A program made the position numbers and the translations under genes. A stretch of DNA of 64,000 bases from Bog-950 sp964615305. GTDB taxonomy: Bacteria > Bacteroidota > Bacteroidia > Chitinophagales > LD1. The notes beneath the pieces were generated by a model. It saw only the letters and a list, made by a program, of their open reading frames with translations, did no database searches and was not told the DNA's origin. Where the stretch lies: assembly GCA_964615305.1 (NCBI GenBank), contig CAZTNA010000003.1, positions 124,001 through 188,000 of the forward strand, in the 5' to 3' direction. Positions within the stretch are counted from its first letter, which is position 1, and every line of letters starts with the position of its first letter. This document shows positions 52,286 to 60,575 of this stretch, piece after piece.

Positions 52286-53119
52286 CTATTCGTTTACAGC
52301 TTCGCGCTTGCGGTCGTTTCGGGCAGCTATAAAAATGCTGAATTCATACAGAAGATAAATGGGTACAGCTACCAGTGCTTGCGTAAATATATCTGGCGAA
52401 GGAGTGAGTATGCCGGCAGCAATAAGAATAACCACAACCGCATATCTGCGCACGTTGCGCATGGTATTGGCGCTCAAAATACCAAGGCGTGAAAGAAAAT
52501 ATACGATCATAGGCAGCTCAAACACCGCCCCAATAGCAAGGAGCATTACAGTAAAAAAATCTATGTAGTTTTCAATAGTAAAGTTGTTTTTGATTTTGTT
52601 GCTGATAGAAAAATTAACAGCAAAATTTACAGAGAAAGGTATAATGACGAAGTAGCAAAATGCAATGCCAACAAAAAAGAAAAGAGAGCAGGCAAGAATT
52701 ATCTGTGAAGTTTTTTTCTGTTGTTTTTCACTTAATGCCGGAGCCACAAAGCGCCACAATTCAAAAATGATATACGGGAACGCCAACACAAAACCTATGA
52801 TGAGCGAATATTGAAACAACAGGGTAATTTGCCCAAACATGGAAGTGTTCTGTAACTGCAGAGGAATATCCTCGTCTATACAAATGCTTTCCTTCAGGTT
52901 AAAGCGTTCACCCACATCACACATCAGTTTATAGGTAGGAAAATTTTTAGAGGTAATTCCCAGAATGATCTTATCGAACACCACATCATAATAAACACCC
53001 ACCAGCGAAGCGCAGAGAACTATAGCAATTACCGAACGTAATATGTGCCAACGCAGAACCTCCACGTGATCAAAAAAGCCCATCTCTGCTTCGGGGTTAT
53101 CCGTGTTTTTACCAAACAT
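52286..53119 (-). CDS. tatC: Twin-arginine translocase subunit TatC
   Basis: The 277-residue inner-membrane protein has six predicted helices and TatC signatures: FFDHVEVLRWH at the N-terminus, FPYIIFELWRFVAPAL and ILTPSPDIFTQALVAVPIYL. TatC binds the twin-arginine signal of folded proteins. The start at 53119 (MFGKNTDNPEAE) is chosen because the longer reading adds 63 non-family residues and overlaps the divergent neighbour. No tatA or tatB gene is adjacent. Confidence 0.92.
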   Translation of the reverse strand: MFGKNTDNPEAEMGFFDHVEVLRWHILRSVIAIVLCASLVGVYYDVVFDKIILGITSKNFPTYKLMCDVGERFNLKESICIDEDIPLQLQNTSMFGQITLLFQYSLIIGFVLAFPYIIFELWRFVAPALSEKQQKKTSQIILACSLFFFVGIAFCYFVIIPFSVNFAVNFSISNKIKNNFTIENYIDFFTVMLLAIGAVFELPMIVYFLSRLGILSANTMRNVRRYAVVVILIAAGILTPSPDIFTQALVAVPIYLLYEFSIFIAARNDRKREAVNE

Positions 53120-53263
53120 GCGGACGAATGTAGAAGAAGAAAGGAAACTGATGGGCAGGTGTGTCAAATAGCAGAGGTTGAACAATACCCACATTTGCCG
53201 AATTGCATTGTTGTTGAAAAAATCATCCTCCCGAAAAATTTCTTCGATGCATACTTGCACGGC

Positions 53264-54064
53264 ATGTTGCTTTCGCTGTTCGATAACCTTACGCTTACCA
53301 AACCACAACCCAAGCCGGAAGAAGAAATTTCTTTTGAGCGTGAGTTTGATTTAATGATAAAAGGCAACGCTGTGCCGGTGCGGATTTTGTTCGAGCAGCG
53401 GTTCAACAACCGCGTATCAGTAAACAAAAACGGAATACTGATTCGTATTTCTGAAAGGCAGACTAAGGAGGAACAACGGAAGAATATTGACAACCTGCTT
53501 AGGTGGGCAAAAGAAAAACTGGGCGACAAACCTGAGTTGCTTGATTCGATGCCGCAGCGCCAATACATGAATGGCGAAATATTGAAAGTCGGCAACTACG
53601 AGTTTGCTCTCTCCATTTTGTATCACGATCAGGCAAAGTCAACAGCCAAAATATTTAAGAACAATATTGTACTTTCAATAACAAGGGGGCTTACTAAAAA
53701 TGCGGAAGCCAATGCTTGTTCGTATTTGGTGTCGAAATGTCTCTGCAAGTTTTTTACACCAATCATTACCGAACGAATTCACGAGTTAAACCACCGGTAT
53801 TTTAAACGCGAAGTAAAAGCAGTTAAACTGAAATATGCCAACAGTTTTTGGGGGCACTGCTCACATAGTGGCAAAATTGTAATTTCTGTTCGCCTGTTGT
53901 TTGCCCCGCCCAAAGTTGTTGATTATGTATTGATTCATGAGCTTGCCCACCTTGTTCATCACGACCACTCTCCCCGTTTTTGGAAAGTAGTGGAACAGGT
54001 AATGCCAGATTATGAAAATGCAGAGAAGCACTTGAAAGAATTTGGTAACAAATATTTTTTGTAG
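53264..54064 (+). CDS. YgjP-type zinc metalloprotease (M48-related, DUF45)
   Basis: The 266-residue protein has the zinc-binding HELAH in LIHELAHLVHHDHSPRFW with a third His downstream, and the preceding KYANSFWGHCSHSGKIVISV block typical of DUF45/YgjP. The start at 53264 (MLLSLFDNLTL) is a choice; the upstream reading overlaps the tatC start. Some relatives were reported as nucleotide pyrophosphatases, so activity is uncertain. It runs toward the ABC ATPase gene, 24 bases away. Confidence 0.82.
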   Translation: MLLSLFDNLTLTKPQPKPEEEISFEREFDLMIKGNAVPVRILFEQRFNNRVSVNKNGILIRISERQTKEEQRKNIDNLLRWAKEKLGDKPELLDSMPQRQYMNGEILKVGNYEFALSILYHDQAKSTAKIFKNNIVLSITRGLTKNAEANACSYLVSKCLCKFFTPIITERIHELNHRYFKREVKAVKLKYANSFWGHCSHSGKIVISVRLLFAPPKVVDYVLIHELAHLVHHDHSPRFWKVVEQVMPDYENAEKHLKEFGNKYFL

Positions 54065-54088
54065 AGCAATTACGGTTACATTCGTTTT

Positions 54089-54985
54089 ATGTCACTGCTC
54101 TCGCTTCAACACATTATAAAACAATACGGCACTTACCGAGCCAGCGATGATGTAAGTTTCGACATTCCGAAGGGAAAAATTTTTGGATTATTGGGGCCCA
54201 ACGGAGCAGGCAAAACCACACTCATAAGAATGATTACGCGCATTCTTTACCCCGATAGCGGACAAATTTTTTTTAATGGTGATAAACTCAACGACACACA
54301 CACAGAAAACATAGGCTACATGCCCGAAGAGAGGGGTCTGTATAAAAAAATGAAGGTTGGCGACCACTTGGTTTACTTAGGCAGACTAAAGGGACTTTCC
54401 AACTCAGTAGCCAATGAAAACGTGCATAAGTGGCTCAGTAAGTTTGAAATTAAAAACTGGTATAACAAGAACATTGAAGAGCTTTCAAAAGGCATGAGCC
54501 AGAAGGTTCAGTTTATTGCTACCGTACTGCACAACCCCGAGTTACTGATTTTAGATGAACCTTTTAGTGGGCTTGACCCCATCAACTCTAAACTGATTGA
54601 AGATGAAATTCGCGCTATGAGCGAACAGGGCAAGACCATAATTTTTTCAACTCACCGAATGGAGCAGGTAGAAGAAATTTGCCATGAGATTGTATTGGTG
54701 AACAAAGGCAAAAAAATTCTGGAAGGGAGCGTGAAAGAACTGAAACAACGGTTTAAAGAAAACAAATTTCGCATCTGCTATAGTGGAGAAATTAAAAACG
54801 GGCTACTTGACAACTTAAACGTAGTAGAGCAAAGTGCCGGAGACATAACTGTTAGGTTTAATACCGAACACAAAGGCAACGAGCTGCTAAAATTGTTTGT
54901 AGAGCACGGCATGGAGGTTTCGTCATTCAATGAATTGCTGCCGAGCATCAACGAAATATTTATTCGCCAGGTGCAAAACAACTAG
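54089..54985 (+). CDS. ABC transporter ATP-binding protein (NatA-like), permease absent
   Basis: The 298-residue protein has Walker A GPNGAGKT, signature LSKGMSQKVQ, Walker B LLILDEP and the switch His in FSTHRMEQ, plus the C-terminal extension seen in NatA-type exporters. Such genes usually sit before an ABC-2 permease gene, but here the next gene is purN on the other strand, so the permease must be elsewhere or lost. Its stop codon overlaps the purN stop at a palindromic CTAG. Confidence 0.9.
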   Translation: MSLLSLQHIIKQYGTYRASDDVSFDIPKGKIFGLLGPNGAGKTTLIRMITRILYPDSGQIFFNGDKLNDTHTENIGYMPEERGLYKKMKVGDHLVYLGRLKGLSNSVANENVHKWLSKFEIKNWYNKNIEELSKGMSQKVQFIATVLHNPELLILDEPFSGLDPINSKLIEDEIRAMSEQGKTIIFSTHRMEQVEEICHEIVLVNKGKKILEGSVKELKQRFKENKFRICYSGEIKNGLLDNLNVVEQSAGDITVRFNTEHKGNELLKLFVEHGMEVSSFNELLPSINEIFIRQVQNN

Positions 54986-55545
54986 CCAAAAATCTGCGCC
55001 ACAACTGCCGGTAGATATTCATGCTCCAATTGCTGAATTTTTTTCTGAAGCGTTTCGGGGGTCTCTTCTGTGGCAACAGATAATTGTTTTTGTAAAATTA
55101 CTTCTCCTTCATCGTAGCGTTCGTTTACAAAATGAATGGTAATGCCACTTTGCTTTTCGCCCGCAGCTAAAACCGCGCGATGAACATGTAGGCCATACAT
55201 GCCTTTGCCACCAAACTTCGGCAAGAGTGCCGGATGGATATTGATAATTCTATTGGGAAATTGTTTTATCAGGAAGTCAGGAATTAACTGCATGAATCCG
55301 GCCAACACAATGCCGTCAATTTGCAAGGCAGTGAGTAGTTTCGTCATTTTTTCTTCGCTGCCGAAAAAACCTTTCGAAACAATGGCAGATATAATTTTGT
55401 TTTTGTGCGCAATAGAAATTACCCCTGCGGAAGGATTGCTGGCAACAATCAATTTTACTTTTACAGATCCGTGACCCTTTAAGTGCTCAATAATTTTTTC
55501 AGCATTACTGCCTTTACCGCTCGCAAAAATGGCTATGCACTTCAT
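54982..55545 (-). CDS. purN: Phosphoribosylglycinamide formyltransferase
   Basis: The 187-residue enzyme transfers a formyl group from 10-formyltetrahydrofolate to GAR in purine synthesis. Visible features are the substrate-binding SGKGSNAEKI, the catalytic Asn and His in NIHPALLP, and the later Asp in NERYDEGEV. Length is normal. It is convergent with the ABC ATPase gene, and the two stop codons share CTAG (54982-54985). Confidence 0.94.
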   Translation of the reverse strand: MKCIAIFASGKGSNAEKIIEHLKGHGSVKVKLIVASNPSAGVISIAHKNKIISAIVSKGFFGSEEKMTKLLTALQIDGIVLAGFMQLIPDFLIKQFPNRIINIHPALLPKFGGKGMYGLHVHRAVLAAGEKQSGITIHFVNERYDEGEVILQKQLSVATEETPETLQKKIQQLEHEYLPAVVAQIFG

Positions 55546-55653
55546 GAATTGTTAATTGTGGCTCTCTATAGTTTCGTAGTGTTTTTCTAAAAGCAAGCTG
55601 TGAATATACGTTGAAGCAGGCAACTCTTTTACTTTTGTTTTCGTTTACTAATT

Positions 55654-56121
55654 ATGAAAAGTGTTTTTCTGTCCCTTTTTGCTTTGTTGATGGTGGCTTC
55701 ATGCAAAAAAGAGTGCCATCACGCAACTAATTTGTGTGCCGAGCCCGAAATTGGTATGGGCGATTGTATCACCGACTCTACTTACGTTAAGCCGCTTATT
55801 TTGGGTAAATGGAATTGGACACAAACAGTTAATAGTTGGGCAACAACAAAAAGCAACCCTTGCACCGATAGTTTGAATTACACTTATGAATTTCTGAGCA
55901 ATAAAGATGTGAAGGTCTATTTAAATGGGAGCCATTCATCAACTTCCCATTATGGTTTTGTTCAAACCTGGACAAGTGAAATAGCCATTTCTAATGATTC
56001 TACATTCAGCGAACATCCGGGCATTTATACAGCCCAGGGCGCTGTTCGTCTTTGTGGCAACTACCTGATAATAGACAACTCACCGGTAGATGGACCTAAA
56101 AGCATTTTTTTGAAAGAATAG
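55654..56121 (+). CDS. Predicted lipoprotein of unknown function
   Basis: The 155-residue protein has a lipoprotein signal (MKSVFLSLFALLMVASCKKE, Cys17). The mature part is lipocalin-like in rhythm (LILGKWNWTQTVNSWATTK, then strands through GNYLIIDNSPVDG), a pattern common in Bacteroidota lipoproteins, but I cannot assign a family. It ends 28 bases before the convergent response regulator gene. Confidence 0.7.
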   Translation: MKSVFLSLFALLMVASCKKECHHATNLCAEPEIGMGDCITDSTYVKPLILGKWNWTQTVNSWATTKSNPCTDSLNYTYEFLSNKDVKVYLNGSHSSTSHYGFVQTWTSEIAISNDSTFSEHPGIYTAQGAVRLCGNYLIIDNSPVDGPKSIFLKE

Positions 56122-56149
56122 TGCTGATGTACTGCGGGCGTAAGAAAAA

Positions 56150-56797
56150 TTATTTTACCAGCCCTTCCTTCATAGCTTTGTAAACGGCTCCGCCAACCGA
56201 TTCTACCTGCAGTTTTGCATAAATATTTGTTACATGCGTATTGATAGTAGGGTACGAAACATTGCATTCGTTGGCAATCATTTTGTAGCTGTACCCTTTG
56301 GCTAAAAACTGCAACACCTCTAATTCGCGTTGCGTGAGGTTGAAGTTATTGACTTTATTTTTTTTGTTCTGGTCATGAAATAAACCCAGCACTTTATTGG
56401 CAATCAGCGGTGTCATGGGCGCCCCCCCCTCCATTACCTCAGTAATTGCTTTAATCATTATTGCCGGCTCTGTTTGTTTTAATATGTAACCATTTGCACC
56501 GGCACATATTGCAGCAAAAACCTTGTTGTCATCTTCAAATACGGTTTGCATCAGTACTTTTAAGTCAGGCTTGTGTGCTTTAAGTAAGCGAGTTCCGTCA
56601 ATGCCATTTACATTGGGCATATCAATATCCATTAACACCACATCCGGTCCGGTTTCTTCTACATGTTTAACTGCATTGCGGCAATCGTTAAAGGTGGCTA
56701 TACATACCATATTATCCATAGTATTGATGAGCAACTCTAAGCCCTCTCTGCGCTGCGGGTTATCATCAAAAACTACCACTCTTATAATTTGTTGCAT
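56150..56797 (-). CDS. NarL/LuxR-type response regulator
   Basis: The 215-residue protein has a receiver domain with phospho-acceptor Asp57 in VLMDIDMP, preceded by the acidic pair DD at 11-12, and a C-terminal LuxR-type helix-turn-helix (LTQRELEVLQFLAKGYSYKM and KLQVE). It is the likely partner of the adjacent hybrid-sensor-like kinase lacking a receiver. An 18-bp palindrome upstream of its own gene recurs upstream of two nearby genes, suggesting the sites it binds. Confidence 0.92.
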   Translation of the reverse strand: MQQIIRVVVFDDNPQRREGLELLINTMDNMVCIATFNDCRNAVKHVEETGPDVVLMDIDMPNVNGIDGTRLLKAHKPDLKVLMQTVFEDDNKVFAAICAGANGYILKQTEPAIMIKAITEVMEGGAPMTPLIANKVLGLFHDQNKKNKVNNFNLTQRELEVLQFLAKGYSYKMIANECNVSYPTINTHVTNIYAKLQVESVGGAVYKAMKEGLVK

Positions 56798-56840
56798 ACG
56801 AATAATCGAAAAAGGCTTAAATACTCATACTTTGATTACG

Positions 56841-56848
56841 CGAATTTA
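56841..56848 (-). promoter_or_regulatory. -7-like box of the response regulator gene
   Basis: On the minus strand it reads TAAATTCG, which differs from TAnnTTTG at one base. Its last base is 37.5 bases from the centre of the upstream palindrome, the same distance as at the two other sites. The start codon is 44 bases downstream. Confidence 0.55.
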
Positions 56849-56869
56849 GCGGTTGCTTAGGTTAATAAA

Positions 56870-56887
56870 ATCATTGAATTCAATGAT
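56870..56887 (-). promoter_or_regulatory. 18-bp palindromic operator, site 1
   Basis: ATCATTGAATTCAATGAT is a perfect palindrome upstream of the response regulator gene, in the gap before the kinase gene's stop codon. It matches site 2 at 16 of 18 bases and site 3 at 14. It is placed to bind an activator at about -42. Confidence 0.7.
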
Positions 56888-56892
56888 GATGC

Positions 56893-59800
56893 TTAGCTCA
56901 GAGCCATACTAAAAACCACTTCTGTTCCGACACCTTCAGCGCTAAGTATTTGTACATGGCCTAGTATGCTTTTTGCCCGGCTTTGTATTCCGCGCAAGCC
57001 GTTGCCTCCAAATTGAAGATTGTTTTGGGCGACAGCTTCTAACTCAAATCCTGCACCATTATCTTTAATGCGCATTTCCAACAGGTTACCCGAATTTGAA
57101 ATAGTAACATACAAGTGGGTACAACCCGAATATTTAACCGCATTGTTTATAGTTTCTTTAAAAATGAGATAAATGTTTTTTCGTTGTTCCATGTTGAGCA
57201 ATAGTTTTTGTGTAAGCGCATTGGTATTAAAATGTAACTCTATACCCTTTGCTTCGGTCATGTTCACGGCAAATGCCCGCATCCGGTTAACCACCTGCTC
57301 AAAGTTGTCGTTATCTGCTTTTATGGTCCATACCATATCATTCATGGTTTCCATCATCTTGGTAGTGCTTTGGGTAATTTTATTGAGGATGTGGTGATTT
57401 TGTTTTGATAGGCCATTGGGATTTTTTTGAATGGCGGCACTAAAAAGTGAAATACTGCTGAGTGTACTGCCTATTTCATCGTGCAAATCTTGCGCTATGC
57501 GGTTGCGAACACGCTCTAACTCCAACACTTTAGAAAGCCGGTAACGATAAAGAGCGTATAGCCCACCGGCAAATACCAATATCATAATAGTGCGAAACCA
57601 CCAGGTGCCCCACCAGGGTGGAAGTACAGTTATTTTTATGAATGCCGGTTGAGTACTCCAAATATCGCTGCTGTTACAACCCATCACTTTAAAAGTGTAG
57701 CTGCCGGGGCTTAGGTTGGTATATGTAGCTTCGTTTTTTGTGCCTGCTTCTATCCAGTCGTTGTCAAAACCTTCCAACCTATATTTAAAACGATTTTGTG
57801 TAGGCACCGTTAAGTCAAGCACAGCAAAGCCAAGCGTTATCATCCGCTGATTGTAGTTAAACACTAATTCTTTGCAATATTCAACCGGTGCACTTAGCTT
57901 AAAAGAATTGTTTTCTACTGCGGGTTGCCGGTACGCTACTTCTTTATTCAGCAATTTTAATTTGTTGATGACAACTGCCGATGGCTCTTTGATATTGTAA
58001 AAATCGTTCGGCTGAAAATAACTAACGCCACTGGGGCTGCCGAAATAGAGTGTGCCATCGGTTGTTTTGCTGAACTCGAACCGGTTAAACTCATTGCTCA
58101 CCAAGCCATCGGCTTGTGTAAAGTTGCGCGTTTGGAGCGTTTGCGGATTAAACTGGCAAATACCATTGTTGGTGCTTATCCATAAGTTATTATGCGTGTC
58201 GCTTTGTATGCCGTAAATGACATTGTTGGGCAAACCATCTTTTACTTCAAAACGGGTAAAGGTTTGCTTTTGCTTGTCGAATTTATTTAACCCTGCGCCC
58301 TCAGTGCCTACCCAAATGTAACGATTTGGCTCCCTGGGGTCGGGGCAAAGCGACAGCAGCAAATCTTTCGATAAGCTGCTTGTATCGCCCGGTTTGTTGG
58401 TAAAATGTTGCCACTGTTTGGTTTGTGGCTGAAAGGCAAACAGCCCTTGCGTGGTAGCCAACCAAAACACACCATCGGCATCCTGATAATAATCTGAAAT
58501 AAATTGGTGTTCAAAGTACAAAACCTCAACAGGAAATCGAAATACCTCTATCTTGTTTTGTTGTTGGTTAAGGTGATATAGGTTGACTCCATGTGCTGAA
58601 TACTGCTCACCAAACCATAACGCTCCGTTATTATCTAAAAAAACAGGAGAACCAAGTCGCACGCTCCCCGACCCCGAACTGTCTCTAAACAACTGATAGG
58701 TGTCATTAAACGAATTCAAACACGCTATTGCATCTTTATCAACTTTAGGATCGTAAAAAGATGTCCAGAACAGTCCATTTTTATCCAAAGCAAAATTGGT
58801 AAAGTGATCGGGGCAAACTACCACCATACCCTTTTGCTCCAGTTTGTTTAGGCAGTTGTTTAGTTGTTGTAATTGTACCGGATTGTATGCCGCTTTTATG
58901 CCTGTCTGTTCTATGCGTGCGCGCCATATTGGCTCTATACTATTGGGCGGAATAAATTTTTTATGCTTAAACAGTTTGTTGCGCGCACTTACCTTAAACA
59001 ATCCATAACCGCCCGAACTCAACCACAAATTGCCGTTTACATCTTCAAAAGCAAATCGGTAGGGTTGAATAGCTGTTTGATCTATTTTACGCCACATGAT
59101 ATTTATTACTGTCATTTCTCCATTCGCCATATTAACTTTCGCCATGCGGTTGTCGGGCAACCAGCTCCACAAAAAATTATCTCTATCAATAAACACAGAT
59201 GCGTGGAATGTATAGCCGTGTGGCAACTGCAATACCGGTATAAATTTTTTCGATACGCTGTCAAATTGTTTCAGCACATTGCCATGGGAGGTAATAAAGG
59301 TCCTGTTCTGCCAGGCATCAAAAAGGAAAGGCGGCCTTATCTCTTTAAATATATTTTCGGCAGAGGGATAAAAAAACTTTAAAGCAGCAGCACCACTTCG
59401 CAGCATTTCGGCTGTGTAACCATAGAGTGTATCGTTGGCTTTAAACCAAAGGTCGCCATCCTTTGAAAAATTAAGCCGCACTACTTCTCCGAGGTGAAGG
59501 GGTATGTTTTTGAGCTGCGGGTATATTTCCGCTATAGGCTTAAACACAAAAGCATTTTTCGGGTTTTTGTGCCGGTCGGGTTTTTCAATTACCACCATGT
59601 GCCCTATGGTAGGTAGTTCAAAAATTAAATTACCACTGCCATCCTTACAAACCACACCGATATTGTTAGTGGGAATGCTGTTGGGGTTGCCCGGCTCGTG
59701 CTTAAAATGGATAAACGATTCGGTGCTTGGGTCAAATAAATTTAAGCCCTGCGTGGTAGTGCCTGCCCATAAGCGTTGTTTTTTGTCTAATGCAAGCGAG

Positions 59801-60099
59801 TTAACTATATTGTCGGAAATAGAAAGCGAGTCGTTGGGGTTATGCCGGAAAACTTTAAAGCCGTTGCCGCTATAACGGTTAAGCCCTTCTTTAGTTCCTA
59901 CCCATATATAACCCAGAGTATCTTGCAGCATTGAAAATACCATGCCTTGCGAAAGCCCCTGCTCTAAACTTATCTGCTCAATAGAAAACTCTTGCTGGCC
60001 GGTAACATGAGCTATCACCGGTTGTTGCGCCCAAGTTGACCGACAAACCAACAAAAAAAACAGCCATAAAATCCAAAACCGCTTGGGGGCTAATCGCAT
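56893..60099 (-). CDS. Propeller-type sensor histidine kinase (Reg_prop/Y_Y_Y/HisKA_3)
   Basis: The 1068-residue kinase has a signal peptide (MRLAPKRFWILWLFFLLVCR), many regulator-propeller blades (for example SLSISDNIVNSLALDKKQRL, then GLNLFD) across about 35-740, a Y_Y_Y domain (about 765-830), one membrane helix (about 833-855), a HisKA_3 segment with the phospho-accepting His in AQDLHDEIGSTL, and an HATPase domain (N-box FKETINNAVKYSG, G1 KDNGAGF). Its large periplasmic sensor suggests recognition of a glycan or cell-surface signal. Unlike hybrid sensors of this class, it has no receiver or AraC part, so it should use the adjacent response regulator. Confidence 0.92.
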   Translation of the reverse strand: MRLAPKRFWILWLFFLLVCRSTWAQQPVIAHVTGQQEFSIEQISLEQGLSQGMVFSMLQDTLGYIWVGTKEGLNRYSGNGFKVFRHNPNDSLSISDNIVNSLALDKKQRLWAGTTTQGLNLFDPSTESFIHFKHEPGNPNSIPTNNIGVVCKDGSGNLIFELPTIGHMVVIEKPDRHKNPKNAFVFKPIAEIYPQLKNIPLHLGEVVRLNFSKDGDLWFKANDTLYGYTAEMLRSGAAALKFFYPSAENIFKEIRPPFLFDAWQNRTFITSHGNVLKQFDSVSKKFIPVLQLPHGYTFHASVFIDRDNFLWSWLPDNRMAKVNMANGEMTVINIMWRKIDQTAIQPYRFAFEDVNGNLWLSSGGYGLFKVSARNKLFKHKKFIPPNSIEPIWRARIEQTGIKAAYNPVQLQQLNNCLNKLEQKGMVVVCPDHFTNFALDKNGLFWTSFYDPKVDKDAIACLNSFNDTYQLFRDSSGSGSVRLGSPVFLDNNGALWFGEQYSAHGVNLYHLNQQQNKIEVFRFPVEVLYFEHQFISDYYQDADGVFWLATTQGLFAFQPQTKQWQHFTNKPGDTSSLSKDLLLSLCPDPREPNRYIWVGTEGAGLNKFDKQKQTFTRFEVKDGLPNNVIYGIQSDTHNNLWISTNNGICQFNPQTLQTRNFTQADGLVSNEFNRFEFSKTTDGTLYFGSPSGVSYFQPNDFYNIKEPSAVVINKLKLLNKEVAYRQPAVENNSFKLSAPVEYCKELVFNYNQRMITLGFAVLDLTVPTQNRFKYRLEGFDNDWIEAGTKNEATYTNLSPGSYTFKVMGCNSSDIWSTQPAFIKITVLPPWWGTWWFRTIMILVFAGGLYALYRYRLSKVLELERVRNRIAQDLHDEIGSTLSSISLFSAAIQKNPNGLSKQNHHILNKITQSTTKMMETMNDMVWTIKADNDNFEQVVNRMRAFAVNMTEAKGIELHFNTNALTQKLLLNMEQRKNIYLIFKETINNAVKYSGCTHLYVTISNSGNLLEMRIKDNGAGFELEAVAQNNLQFGGNGLRGIQSRAKSILGHVQILSAEGVGTEVVFSMALS

Positions 60100-60182
60100 G
60101 GTTAGTGAGTGGTACCGAATGTAGTTTTTTGTTTCTTAATATGTAAACTTTGGAACCTTTGAACCGCAGCCGGTTTAGTCAT

Positions 60183-60200
60183 ATCATTGATTTCAACGAT
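60183..60200 (+). promoter_or_regulatory. 18-bp palindromic operator, site 2
   Basis: ATCATTGATTTCAACGAT lies between the divergent kinase and small lipoprotein genes. It differs from the perfect palindrome at 56870-56887 at two bases. It is followed by CAACTTTG at 60222-60229, a -7-like box at the same distance as at the other sites. Confidence 0.7.
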
Positions 60201-60221
60201 TGTGCAAGATTTTAGATAGAG

Positions 60222-60229
60222 CAACTTTG
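60222..60229 (+). promoter_or_regulatory. -7-like box of the small lipoprotein gene
   Basis: CAACTTTG differs from TAnnTTTG at its first base. Its last base is 37.5 bases from the centre of operator site 2. The start codon is 41 bases further. Confidence 0.5.
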
Positions 60230-60269
60230 CTGTATTACAAAACTAAAACCAAACCCAAAACCATTTATT

Positions 60270-60494
60270 ATGAAAAAACTGATTTACACGAGCGGTACCC
60301 TATTGTTAATGGTATTTTGCTTTAGCTCTTGCACAAAGAAAAAAGATTATACCTGTGTTTGCCGGTACCTTTCTTCCGGTGCCGAAATTTCGCGCTCTAC
60401 TGTCTCGGCTACTTCTACCGACAATGCATCGGATGAATGTGATGAGAAAGAATCGGCTTTTTTAGTAGGCGACCATTGCGATATAGAACCGTAA
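60270..60494 (+). CDS. Small cysteine-rich lipoprotein
   Basis: The 74-residue product has a lipoprotein signal (MKKLIYTSGTLLLMVFCFSS with Cys21 next) and a short, Cys-containing, acidic mature part (YTCVCRYLSSGAEISRS, SDECDEKESAF). No function is known. It lies between the sensor kinase and an S74 fibre gene; a palindromic operator precedes each of the two plus-strand genes. Confidence 0.7.
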   Translation: MKKLIYTSGTLLLMVFCFSSCTKKKDYTCVCRYLSSGAEISRSTVSATSTDNASDECDEKESAFLVGDHCDIEP

Positions 60495-60495
60495 T

Positions 60496-60513
60496 CTAAT
60501 TGAAATCAACGAT
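60496..60513 (+). promoter_or_regulatory. 18-bp palindromic operator, site 3
   Basis: CTAATTGAAATCAACGAT matches the perfect palindrome of site 1 at 14 of 18 bases and shares the TCAACGAT end with site 2. It lies upstream of the S74 gene start at 60576. Confidence 0.65.
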
Positions 60514-60534
60514 TGCCCGGCAATTTGAGCAGGG

Positions 60535-60542
60535 TTTATTTG
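60535..60542 (+). promoter_or_regulatory. -7-like box of the S74 fibre gene
   Basis: TTTATTTG differs from TAnnTTTG at its second base. Its last base is 37.5 bases from the centre of operator site 3. The start codon is 34 bases further. Confidence 0.5.
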
Positions 60543-60575
60543 TATTATTATTCAGTAAACAAAAAACAAACTAAT

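Noticed and set aside
52190..52350. Open frame without ATG reading PILGSLLGDTQNKTITQQT and more
   Set aside because: It has no start codon, matches no family I know, and runs into the 3' end of tatC on the other strand.
53120..53308. N-terminal extension of TatC
   Set aside because: The 63 added residues are not family-like and overlap the divergent gene's start region.
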